From NCBI GenBank assembly GCA_947494645.1, contig CANLVO010000001.1, positions 1,984,001-2,048,000 of the forward strand: a stretch of 64,000 bases of DNA, in the 5' to 3' direction. This stretch comes from an uncultured Litoreibacter sp. (lineage in GTDB: Bacteria > Pseudomonadota > Alphaproteobacteria > Rhodobacterales > Rhodobacteraceae). The notes under the pieces were generated by a model. That model made no database searches and was not told the DNA's origin. It saw nothing but the letters and a program-made list of their open reading frames with translations. Both the position numbers and the translations under genes were made by a program. Of this stretch, positions 24,490 to 31,811 are shown one piece after another (position 1 is the first letter of the stretch; each line of letters begins with the position of its first letter).

Positions 24490-25335
24490 ATGAAATTAGT
24501 GCGTTACGGCGAAGCAGGCGCGGAAAAACCCGGCATGATCGACGCGGATGGGACGCTGAGAGACCTCAGCACCCAAGTCACCGACATCAATGGCGAGGCG
24601 TTATCTGGGCAGCTGGACATGCTCAAAGGGCTCGACCCAACCAGCCTGCCTGCGGTTGCGGGCAGTCCACGCATGGGACCCTGCGTGGGCGACATCGGCA
24701 AATTCCTGTGCATCGGGTTGAACTACTCTGACCACGCCGACGAGATGGGGCTCGACTACCCGGCGCATCCCATCCTGTTCTTCAAGGCGAACTCAGCGAT
24801 TGTGGGTCCAAATGACGACGTGATGATCCCGCGCGGGTCGACCAAGACCGATTGGGAGGTCGAGCTTGGCGTGGTGATTGGCAAGCCTTGCAAATATGTC
24901 AGCGAGGCGGAAGCTCTGGACTATGTGGCGGGCTATTGCATCGTGAATGATGTTTCCGAGCGTGACTTTCAGACCCAACTGACGGGGCAATGGACCAAGG
25001 GAAAAAGCTGCGACACCTTCGGGCCGACCGGGCCTTGGTTGGTCACAGCGGATGAGATTGCGGACGTCCAAAATCTGTCTATGTCATTGGATGTAAACGG
25101 AAAACGGATGCAAACAGGCACCACGGCGACGATGATCTTTACCGTAGCGCAGATCATTTCACATCTCAGCCAGTTGATGACGTTGCATCCGGGCGATGTG
25201 ATTTCGACCGGAACACCTCCGGGTGTGGGGGGCGGTATGAAGCCGGAGCCGGTGTTCCTGAAGGAAGGTGACGTGATGGAGCTGACCATTGAAGGGCTCG
25301 GGACCCAGCGCCAGAACGTGGGGGCGGACGCATGA
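24490..25335 (+). CDS. Fumarylacetoacetate hydrolase family protein (2,4-diketo-3-deoxy acid hydrolase-like)
   Basis: A 281-residue FAH-fold protein with a good AGGAG site that overlaps the dehydratase stop. Metal and active-site segments are seen: G-L-N-Y-S-D-H-A (near 77), D-W-E-V-E-L-G-V-V-I-G with the acidic metal ligands, S-E-R-D-F-Q and K-S-C-D-T-F-G-P, and finally S-T-G-T-P-P-G-V-G. Family members hydrolyse beta-diketones. With the SDR and dehydratase upstream, cleavage of a 2,4-diketo-3-deoxy-aldonate into pyruvate plus a hydroxy acid is the best reading. Ureidoglycolate lyase is a common mis-annotation of this group. Confidence 0.85.
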   Translation: MKLVRYGEAGAEKPGMIDADGTLRDLSTQVTDINGEALSGQLDMLKGLDPTSLPAVAGSPRMGPCVGDIGKFLCIGLNYSDHADEMGLDYPAHPILFFKANSAIVGPNDDVMIPRGSTKTDWEVELGVVIGKPCKYVSEAEALDYVAGYCIVNDVSERDFQTQLTGQWTKGKSCDTFGPTGPWLVTADEIADVQNLSMSLDVNGKRMQTGTTATMIFTVAQIISHLSQLMTLHPGDVISTGTPPGVGGGMKPEPVFLKEGDVMELTIEGLGTQRQNVGADA

Positions 25336-26288
25336 GCAAGCCGGGATTGCTGCTGATCGGCGGCGCGACAGACGTCATGCTGGCGCGAATGGAGGCCGAA
25401 TTCACCCTGCATAAAATGAACGATATCAATGACTTCGATGCGTGGGCGGCCGAGAACGGCGCATCTATTGAGGCTGTCGCCACCAATGGCCATGACGGTG
25501 TGCCCGCCGATGTGATGACGGGCTGTCCGAACCTGAAAGTCGCCTCTGCTTATGGGGTTGGGTATGACGCGATTGACACGGATGCCTGCGTGGAGCGCGG
25601 GATCAAGGTGTCGCATACGCCGAATGTTTTGAACGCGGAAGTGGCCAATACCACCCTGCTTTTGATGTTGGCGTGTTTCCGAAATTTCCTTTCAGATGAA
25701 CGACATGCGCGGTCTGGGGACTGGGAGCGGGAGGGCAATGCGCCTTTGTCGCGCTCGCCGGACAACCGGACCATCGGCATCTTGGGGATGGGGCGGATCG
25801 GACAGGAAATTGCTGAGCGTTTACAGGTGTTTAACCCGGCGATCCTGTATCACACCCGGTCCAAAAAGGACCTGCCCTATGAATATTGCGAAACGTTGGT
25901 CGGCATGGCAGAGCGCTCGGATGTGCTGATCTGCATCACGCCGGGCGGTCCTTCGACCAATAAAATCGTTGATAAACAAGTACTTGAAGCGCTGGGGCCG
26001 GAGGGTGTGCTGATCAACGTGTCGCGCGGCTCGGTCGTGGATGAGGCGGCTTTGATCGAGGCGTTGCAGTCGGGCAAGCTTGGGATGGCCGGGCTGGACG
26101 TGTTCGAAAAGGAACCGCACATCCCTAACGCCTTGAAAGACATGGAGAATGTGGTGCTGTTGCCGCATGTAGGTTCGGCCACGCACGAAACGCGGGCGGC
26201 GATGGGCAAGCTGACGGTGGACAATCTGCTGCAGTGGAAGAAAGACGGCACGGTGCTGACGCCGGTGCCGGAATGCGCGCATCTGTAA
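25332..26288 (+). CDS. D-isomer-specific 2-hydroxyacid dehydrogenase
   Basis: A 318-residue NAD(P)-dependent enzyme of the GhrB / hydroxypyruvate reductase group. It overlaps the hydrolase by ATGA. The cofactor motif G-M-G-R-I-G-Q is near residue 154. The catalytic Arg is in V-S-R-G-S-V-V-D, Glu in F-E-K-E-P, and His in L-P-H-V-G-S-A-T. It probably interconverts glyoxylate/glycolate or hydroxypyruvate/glycerate, and so could use the short hydroxy acid released by the upstream hydrolase (inference). A strong hairpin at 26305-26320 ends the operon. Confidence 0.87.
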   Translation: MSKPGLLLIGGATDVMLARMEAEFTLHKMNDINDFDAWAAENGASIEAVATNGHDGVPADVMTGCPNLKVASAYGVGYDAIDTDACVERGIKVSHTPNVLNAEVANTTLLLMLACFRNFLSDERHARSGDWEREGNAPLSRSPDNRTIGILGMGRIGQEIAERLQVFNPAILYHTRSKKDLPYEYCETLVGMAERSDVLICITPGGPSTNKIVDKQVLEALGPEGVLINVSRGSVVDEAALIEALQSGKLGMAGLDVFEKEPHIPNALKDMENVVLLPHVGSATHETRAAMGKLTVDNLLQWKKDGTVLTPVPECAHL

Positions 26289-26304
26289 AGCGGGCGGCTG
26301 AGGC

Positions 26305-26320
26305 CCACCGCGCGGTGGGT
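26305..26320 (+). terminator. Terminator hairpin after the 2-hydroxyacid dehydrogenase
   Basis: CCCACCGCGCGGTGGG is a perfect 16-base palindrome 17 bases after the stop codon, followed by TTTACGGGTTTT. It is the likely end of the SDR-dehydratase-FAH operon. Confidence 0.65.
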
Positions 26321-26325
26321 TTACG

Positions 26326-26382
26326 GGTTTTGTACAAAATGGGGGCAATTTCGAAGGCCCAAAACCCATTTTGTACAAAACT
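26326..26382. promoter_or_regulatory. Twin palindromic operators of the Phd/YefM-type gene
   Basis: The 12-base perfect palindrome TTTTGTACAAAA occurs twice (26329-26340 and 26370-26381), centre to centre 41 bases, about four helical turns. The flanks are also inverted (GGG before and TGGG after the first, CCCA before and C after the second), so the pair forms a long inverted repeat. Phd/YefM antitoxins repress their own promoter through such sites, which makes this the probable autoregulatory region of the gene at 26394. The second site ends 12 bases before the start codon. Confidence 0.65.
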
Positions 26383-26393
26383 CAGAGGCCAAA

Positions 26394-26837
26394 ATGTTAA
26401 CCCATCCTCAATCTTTGCGCCTGCCGACCTCCGCGGCGCGTGACCGGTTTTCCGAAATCATCCACCGCGTCCAGGATCCGCGCGCAGCTTGCGTCCTGAC
26501 CCGGCACGGCAAACCGGTCGCGGCGGTCGTCTCCATGGCGGAGCTGCGACGGCTGCACGCCCATCACGACATCGAAGATATCTCGGAATACGACCACCGC
26601 CCGGTGAGCTTCACCCTCGGCAAAGAGCTGCACCTGACCAACGCGGAGGCTGCGGAGCATGTGCAACGGCTTCAAATGGACCGCCGGATTGAACGGGAGG
26701 TGCTGGCGAAAGCCGGGCTGAAACCGGTGCCGGGCGGGGAGTTGGTGGAGGAGGTTGCGATGATGCCGGAGGTAGAAAGGAAGCGGCGGTGGTGGTGGTT
26801 TTGGCGGTTGAAACCGTGGAAGTCACTCAATTTCTAA
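26394..26837 (+). CDS. Phd/YefM-type antitoxin-like protein without adjacent toxin
   Basis: A 147-residue protein. Residues 8-60 fit the Phd/YefM DNA-binding fold: R-L-P-T-S-A-A-R-D-R-F-S-E-I-I-H, then V-L-T-R-H-G-K-P-V-A-A-V-V-S-M-A-E. The usual members are about 80-90 residues; here an extra 60 residues follow, ending in an odd basic, Trp-rich tail (R-R-W-W-W-F-W-R-L-K-P-W-K). No ParE, RelE or Doc toxin follows in the same direction. The next gene is the convergent SIR2-domain gene, whose 3' end overlaps by 15 bases. It may be a solitary regulator or membrane-associating variant; function beyond autoregulation is unknown. Confidence 0.7.
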   Translation: MLTHPQSLRLPTSAARDRFSEIIHRVQDPRAACVLTRHGKPVAAVVSMAELRRLHAHHDIEDISEYDHRPVSFTLGKELHLTNAEAAEHVQRLQMDRRIEREVLAKAGLKPVPGGELVEEVAMMPEVERKRRWWWFWRLKPWKSLNF

Positions 26838-28220
26838 TTCGTAGTCATCTCCGTCTCGAACTCTCTTCAATAGTTCGACACAAGCTTCTGAGTACATTTG
26901 GGCCTGAGATTTCTTACTTATCCTTACTGTGCCATGGTAACGGTTATCTGAAGCTTTTAGGTCAATACCATCTTCGTCCTTGATTTTCGTGATGAGCGAG
27001 TTCGCTTTGTGCCAGCTGTTGAAACCCAACTTCCTGCCAACTTCGGTTAGATTGTAAGGATATTCCGCCGAAAATCTCGTTACTGGCTGTAAAGTTCCGA
27101 TTCCAAAAACTTTTGCAAAATCTTCTTTGGTTTCAACTTTCCCTGATATCAGCTCGAAATCCACTTCGAATTTTTGACGTGGAATATCAGACCGAACTAA
27201 TTGATAAGATCTCGCCAGCAAGGACCTTAAGATTTGGGGGTTCACGTTTGATAGGGGTGCATTGTGACCAAAAGCTTTAAATACCCACTCGAAATCAGTA
27301 GTCTCTATTGAATTTACCCGAACGCCTTTCGTTGCGCCAACCTGCAAAACTCTCTCGAAACCGGGACTGTCATCGCTCGGTCTAGTCAAAAAGAAAATAT
27401 TCGGGATTATTTCGCCCTTTATATCAACTGCTTCATTAAGGTCTTCTAGGATTTTTCTGATGTTTGCATCTTCGACGCTATACCCAATGAACACGATTGG
27501 ATGTTCAGCGAAGAACGTCAGCAGTTTCGCAGTAAGATACTTTCGTTTTGCTCCAAAAGCTGAGTAGTCATTACTTGTCAAAACCATTGAACTTGGTTTT
27601 TCAACAGTTCCATGAATTTTGTATATTTCACCAATATTTGCAAACGGCGCCGAGATTAGGCCAGTACCCAATATTGGCTGGTAACCTGGGAGCACTTCCT
27701 CTAGCAAAGCATCATAGTTTGTTGTGATGACTGCATGGGGCCTTATGGCTGAAAAGGCCTCTGCTTCCGATGCGTATTTCGTAGCTACTGTTGTACCAAA
27801 ACCCTTGATATGTCGAGCAATCGAATACTTAAGGTAAATCTCTGCAGGTACCTTAGCCTCAAATAATATCTTTGGGAATTGATCCTTGCCCTCCCCCCAT
27901 GCCCAAGTCTGATAGGATTGCGCGATCCTTTGAGCAACTTCGGGAAGACCTTGTTCTTGCTGAGTAAAATATTGGATGGGTCTGTCAATTAGTGGGCAAT
28001 TGCTAACTGCCCATTCAAGCAACTCCAGCCAAGTCGGTGCCTCAACCCATCGACGACTTAGTCCCGATCCGGCAAAAACGATTGGCTGTAGAGGATATTT
28101 TTTTCGCGTTTCGATTATTCGAACCGTTTGTTCTTCAATGTACTTTTTCGTATCCACAATTTGTATACTCTGACAATTTCTTAGAAATATTTCTAAGGAA
28201 GAATATGCATCTTTGAACAA
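26823..28220 (-). CDS. SIR2-domain protein, candidate anti-phage NADase
   Basis: A 465-residue protein, much richer in A+T than its neighbours. The SIR2-type Rossmann core is clear: F-A-G-S-G-L-S (residues 49-55), T-T-N-Y-D-A-L-L-E-E (166-175) with N168, K-I-H-G-T (201-205) with H203, and V-F-I-G-Y-S-V-E-D (243-251). N and H are the NAD-hydrolysis residues of ThsA/DSR-like defence proteins. Residues 350-465 form a separate basic C-terminal domain (L-T-E-V-G-R-K-L-G-F), possibly winged-helix or sensor. The start is TTG at 28220 or GTG at 28157; neither has a strong ribosome site. No partner gene (ThsB, Argonaute, helicase) is adjacent, so single-gene defence is an inference. Confidence 0.75.
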   Translation of the reverse strand: MFKDAYSSLEIFLRNCQSIQIVDTKKYIEEQTVRIIETRKKYPLQPIVFAGSGLSRRWVEAPTWLELLEWAVSNCPLIDRPIQYFTQQEQGLPEVAQRIAQSYQTWAWGEGKDQFPKILFEAKVPAEIYLKYSIARHIKGFGTTVATKYASEAEAFSAIRPHAVITTNYDALLEEVLPGYQPILGTGLISAPFANIGEIYKIHGTVEKPSSMVLTSNDYSAFGAKRKYLTAKLLTFFAEHPIVFIGYSVEDANIRKILEDLNEAVDIKGEIIPNIFFLTRPSDDSPGFERVLQVGATKGVRVNSIETTDFEWVFKAFGHNAPLSNVNPQILRSLLARSYQLVRSDIPRQKFEVDFELISGKVETKEDFAKVFGIGTLQPVTRFSAEYPYNLTEVGRKLGFNSWHKANSLITKIKDEDGIDLKASDNRYHGTVRISKKSQAQMYSEACVELLKRVRDGDDYELEIE

Positions 28221-28483
28221 AGATCACAGCACCAATTACCTTCCACCTAGTTTATTTGAAAACTTACTTCGCCCAAGATTTCATTGATTGTCGCCAGCCG
28301 GGCGGGCGGAAGACCGTGGGGTGGCGCTGCGACTTCTTTCGGCAGTGCTTTATGGCAGCCAAGCACATCTTCCGAATATGCGGTGCACGCGGGTAACAAA
28401 AGCGCCAGCCCGTGGGGACGGTCTTGCGCTCGCCCGGCGCCTGCGGCTTGATTCCGGGCGGGTCAGTGCGTTGAATTCGGGGC
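28221..28483. other. Non-coding boundary between the SIR2 gene and native chromosome
   Basis: These 263 bases change abruptly from AT-rich (28221-28285, next to the SIR2 gene and probably its promoter) to GC-rich. A short frame with stops (28288-28521 on plus) has no family features. I see no RNA gene, repeat or terminator. The step in composition suggests one edge of an acquired segment. Confidence 0.4.
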
Positions 28484-29458
28484 TTACGTCAGCCCTGCGG
28501 TTTTGGCGCGGAGGCGGATGAGGGCCAGCACCGCGTCGATCATCGGTGTGGGCTTGCCGACCAGCTCCCCCAATTCAGCGACCGCGCCCACCAGCGCCTC
28601 GATCTCCATGGGCCGCCCGGCATCCAGGTCCTGCCACATGGACGTGCGGTGGGCGCCGACGGCGGCGCCTCCGTCTATGCGTTTGTCGACGGTGATGGGG
28701 AATTTGACGCCAAGGGCCTCGGCGATGTCCTGGGCCTCGACCATCATGGCGCGGGCCAGCGCACGCGTACCTGGGTCGGTGCAGAGCTGCTCCAGCGTCG
28801 CGTGGGTCAGCGCGGAGATCGGGTTGAAGCTAAGATTGCCCCAGAGCTTGACCCAGATCTCGTCGCGGATTTTGGGGCGCACGGGCGCTTTCAGCCCGGC
28901 CTCGATCAGCTTTTTCGACAGGGCCAGCGCGCGAGGTGATTTCTCGCCGGAGGGCTCGCCGAGGGTGAAACGATTGCCCTCGATATGGCGGATGACGCCG
29001 GGTTGGACGACCTCCGCCGCGGGGTAGACCACGCAGCCCAGCGTCTTTTCGGGCGTGAAGGTATTCCATTGCGCGTCGCCGGGATCGACGGAGGCGAGAC
29101 GGGTGTTTTTATGCGGGCCGTCGAGGCCGTAGAAATACCACCACGGCACCCCGTTGACGGCGGAGACGACGGTGGTGTTGGGGCCGATGAGCGGCGCGAT
29201 TTTGTCCACCACCGGGGGCACGGAATGGGCCTTGAGCGTGATGAAGACGTAGTCCTGCGGGCCGAGGAAACTGGCGGTGTCCGACGCGATGACGTCGACA
29301 TTGACGTAGCCGTTTTCGTCCATGAGCGTGAGGCCATTGTCCTGCATGGCCTCCAGATGCGGCCCGCGCGCGATCATGGAGACCTGCGCGTCGGTTTGGG
29401 CGAGTTTGGCCCCGAGATAGCCGCCGATCGCGCCCGCGCCGAAGATACAGATTTTCAT
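28484..29458 (-). CDS. Ketopantoate reductase (PanE/ApbA) family protein
   Basis: A 324-residue NAD(P)H-dependent 2-keto-acid reductase. It begins I-C-I-F-G-A-G-A-I-G-G-Y-L-G-A, has K in L-K-A-H-S and the conserved K of D-E-I-W-V-K-L-W-G-N-L-S-F-N-P near residue 203, with the C-terminal helical domain typical of the family. It overlaps the acyl-CoA ligase upstream by ATGA, so it is not in a pantothenate operon. A role in reducing another 2-keto acid, perhaps linked to oxalate/glyoxylate metabolism, is suggested by the neighbour. The family label is firm, the substrate is open. Confidence 0.82.
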   Translation of the reverse strand: MKICIFGAGAIGGYLGAKLAQTDAQVSMIARGPHLEAMQDNGLTLMDENGYVNVDVIASDTASFLGPQDYVFITLKAHSVPPVVDKIAPLIGPNTTVVSAVNGVPWWYFYGLDGPHKNTRLASVDPGDAQWNTFTPEKTLGCVVYPAAEVVQPGVIRHIEGNRFTLGEPSGEKSPRALALSKKLIEAGLKAPVRPKIRDEIWVKLWGNLSFNPISALTHATLEQLCTDPGTRALARAMMVEAQDIAEALGVKFPITVDKRIDGGAAVGAHRTSMWQDLDAGRPMEIEALVGAVAELGELVGKPTPMIDAVLALIRLRAKTAGLT

Positions 29459-30978
29459 TTGGTTAACCCCAGTTTTTCGGCCATGCCGATGCGTTGCATC
29501 TTGCCGGTGGCGCCTTTGGGGATCTCGTCCATGATGACGATGTGACGTGGGATTTTGAACTCCGCCACGCGGGTTTTGGCGAAGGCCTTGAGGTCTTGTT
29601 CGGTGGTGTTTTTGTTGGTCAGCACGATGGCCGCGCCGACCTCCTCGCCCAGCTTGGGGTGCGGCACCGCGAAGGAGACGACCTGCGCCACGTCGGGGTG
29701 GTCCATCAGCATTTCGTCGATTTCGAGGGGGGAGATCTTTTCGCCGCCGCGGTTGATGATTTCCTTCAGGCGGCCGGTGAGGGACAGGTAGCCATCGGCG
29801 TCGAACTGCCCCTGATCGCCGGTGCGGAACCAGCGGGTGCCGTCCACCTCGAAGAAGTTCTCGGCATTGGCTTTGTCGTTGTTTTCATAGCCCGGCGTGA
29901 CGTTGGGGCCGGAGATGACGATCTCCCCGGTGCCGGTGATGAGCCGTGGCTCCGCCTCATGGGCGATGCGCACCATGGGGCCTGCCTCCACCCCCACGGA
30001 GCCGGGCTTTTGCGCGCGGGGCGGCAGCGGGTTGGAGGCCATCTGGTGGGTCGCCTCGGTCATGCCGTAGCCTTCGATGACAGGGGCATTGAAGGTGGTT
30101 TCCAGCGCCGCAAAGACCTGCGGCGGCAGGGAGGCCGACGACGAGCGCAGGAAGCGCAGCGGGTTGGCCGCGATAACCTCGGCGTTGCGGGGCGCGCGCG
30201 ACAGGATGGCCTGATGCATGGTGGGCACGGCGGTGTACCAGCTGGGCGCGGCCTCCTCCATCCAGGTGAAGAATTTCAGCGCGTCAAAGCCGGGCGCGCA
30301 CCAGACCTGCCCGCCTGATGCCAGCGTGGCGGAGACGGCAGCGATCAGCCCGTGGATGTGAAACAGCGGCATGACATTCATGCAGCGGTCCTGCGCGGTC
30401 AGGGTCAGCGAGGCCTCGATATTGCGCGCGGACGCCACGACGTTCGAGTGCAGCAGCGGCACGATCTTGGGGCGCGATGTGGTGCCCGAGGTGTGCAGGA
30501 TCAGCGCGACATCATCCGGGCCGGGCGCGGCGGTGTTTGCGCCGTCCAGCGCCTCCCCGTCCAATGCCAAAGTAAACGCACCCGCCGCATGTTCGGGGCG
30601 CACGTGCAGCCGGATCACCGCGATGCCCAAGCCAAGTGCTGCGGCCAGGGCGGGGCCGTCATAGCCCTCCATCACCATCAGGGCGCGGGCCTTCAGGTCG
30701 TCCAGATAAAACGCGTATTCGTCTTGCTTGTAACCGGGGTTCAAGGGAGCCGTGACCGCCGCTTGCGCGACGCAGACGAAGGCCGACGCCATCTCCGGCC
30801 CGTTGGGCAGCACGATGGCCACCCGGTCGCCACGCCCGATGCCGAAGCCGTGCAACGCGCCCGCCACATACCCCGCCTGATCGCGCAACGCGCCATAGCT
30901 CAGCCACGCCCGGTCGGGCGCGCCAATCGCAAATTGCGGGGCGTCATGGTCGGCAATCAGGGAGGCGAAATTCGGCAT
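29455..30978 (-). CDS. AMP-dependent acyl-CoA synthetase, oxalate-CoA ligase-like
   Basis: ANL-superfamily ligase of 507 residues. The phosphate loop reads H-T-S-G-T-T-S-R-P-K-I-V-P-L (near residue 162), the form found in the AAE3/Pcs60 oxalyl-CoA synthetases rather than in fatty-acyl ligases. Further motifs are G-Y-G-M-T-E-A-T-H-Q (near 297), W-F-R-T-G-D-Q-G, and the C-terminal catalytic Lys in P-K-G-A-T-G-K-M-Q-R. It activates a carboxylate to its CoA thioester through an acyl-AMP. A ribosome site AAGGA precedes the ATG. It is coupled to a ketopantoate-reductase-like gene. Oxalate is a reasonable guess; no oxalyl-CoA decarboxylase is seen. Confidence 0.82.
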   Translation of the reverse strand: MPNFASLIADHDAPQFAIGAPDRAWLSYGALRDQAGYVAGALHGFGIGRGDRVAIVLPNGPEMASAFVCVAQAAVTAPLNPGYKQDEYAFYLDDLKARALMVMEGYDGPALAAALGLGIAVIRLHVRPEHAAGAFTLALDGEALDGANTAAPGPDDVALILHTSGTTSRPKIVPLLHSNVVASARNIEASLTLTAQDRCMNVMPLFHIHGLIAAVSATLASGGQVWCAPGFDALKFFTWMEEAAPSWYTAVPTMHQAILSRAPRNAEVIAANPLRFLRSSSASLPPQVFAALETTFNAPVIEGYGMTEATHQMASNPLPPRAQKPGSVGVEAGPMVRIAHEAEPRLITGTGEIVISGPNVTPGYENNDKANAENFFEVDGTRWFRTGDQGQFDADGYLSLTGRLKEIINRGGEKISPLEIDEMLMDHPDVAQVVSFAVPHPKLGEEVGAAIVLTNKNTTEQDLKAFAKTRVAEFKIPRHIVIMDEIPKGATGKMQRIGMAEKLGLTK

Positions 30979-31038
30979 AGCGTGTCCTTCATCATCAGCC
31001 CCTCTGACCTGCCGCAGGGCGCGGGCGAGTGCAAGGGC

Positions 31039-31719
31039 TCAGGCGGTCTTGGCCTCCGGGTAATAAGGCTCGATCAGCTCGGGGCCTGAGGCGCGGTTGG
31101 AATTGACGGCCGGGTCGACGCGGAAAAACTCCAGCTGCTCAGGCGGGGAGGCGGTCATCAAGGTGGCCGCGCCATGCCCCTCCTCACCCAGCCACAGCCC
31201 GTAATCCGCAGAAGCGATGGTCACGGGTTGGCGCGAATGCAACTCCGCCATTCGGGTATTGGCCAAGGTGGTGACAATGGCGCAGGTGGTATGCGCCTCC
31301 CCGTCCCGCTCCCAGCGTTGCCAGACGCCGGCAAAAGCCAGCGCCTCCTCCTGCGCTGGATATATGTACCACGGCAGCCGGTTGCCCTCCGCATCCTTGG
31401 TCCATTCGTAAAACCCGGTCGCGGGGATCAGGCAGCGGCGCTGGCGCACGGCGGCCTTGAAAGCGGGCTTCTCGGCAATCGTCTCGCTGCGCGCATTGAT
31501 CAAAAGCGGGCCACCATTGGGCTTGGCATACCAATGCGGAATGAACCCCCAACGCATCGAGGTCACATGCCGCACCCCCTCATCCGAAGTAACAGCACAC
31601 ACCTGATTGGTCGGGCAGATATTGTAATTGGGCACATCCGGCAGGTCATTGGCCAGCGCAGCACCAAACATCTGGCTCATTGCATCATGCGGCAATGTCA
31701 GGGCCTGACGTCCACACAT
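31039..31719 (-). CDS. yedK: SOS response-associated peptidase (SRAP, YedK/HMCES family)
   Basis: A 226-residue protein that forms a thiazolidine crosslink with abasic sites in single-stranded DNA, protecting them. After removal of Met1 the catalytic Cys is N-terminal (M-C-G-R). Other family residues are seen: N in L-L-I-N-A-R-S-E-T, R-R-C-L-I-P-A-T-G-F-Y-E-W with the catalytic Glu, and the His in A-E-L-H-S-R-Q-P-V. GGGGAG lies 6 bases before the ATG. It is downstream of the nucleotidase and a double-hairpin repeat, so it probably has its own promoter. Confidence 0.92.
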   Translation of the reverse strand: MCGRQALTLPHDAMSQMFGAALANDLPDVPNYNICPTNQVCAVTSDEGVRHVTSMRWGFIPHWYAKPNGGPLLINARSETIAEKPAFKAAVRQRRCLIPATGFYEWTKDAEGNRLPWYIYPAQEEALAFAGVWQRWERDGEAHTTCAIVTTLANTRMAELHSRQPVTIASADYGLWLGEEGHGAATLMTASPPEQLEFFRVDPAVNSNRASGPELIEPYYPEAKTA

Positions 31720-31735
31720 GGCGTTCTCCCCATCA

Positions 31736-31811
31736 TTGCTTCAAAAATACCTCCGGGGGTGCGGGGGCAGAGCCCCCGCGGGATCGGCGCGCGCAAGCGC
31801 GACGAAACCCC
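31736..31811. repeat. Dispersed double-hairpin repeat, copy 2
   Basis: An AAAAATACCTCCGGGGG head is followed by hairpin 1 (GCGGGGGC-AGA-GCCCCCGC), then GATCGGCG, hairpin 2 (CGCGC-GCAA-GCGCG) and CGAAACC. The same layout with compensating stem changes is at 56946-57033. It starts at the base after the nucleotidase stop codon on the minus strand and probably acts as its terminator. Confidence 0.65.

Noticed and set aside
26394-28220. Phd/YefM-like gene and SIR2 gene as a conventional toxin-antitoxin operon
   Set aside because: The genes are convergent, not co-transcribed, differ in base composition and SIR2 proteins are not known Phd partners. Kept as separate observations.
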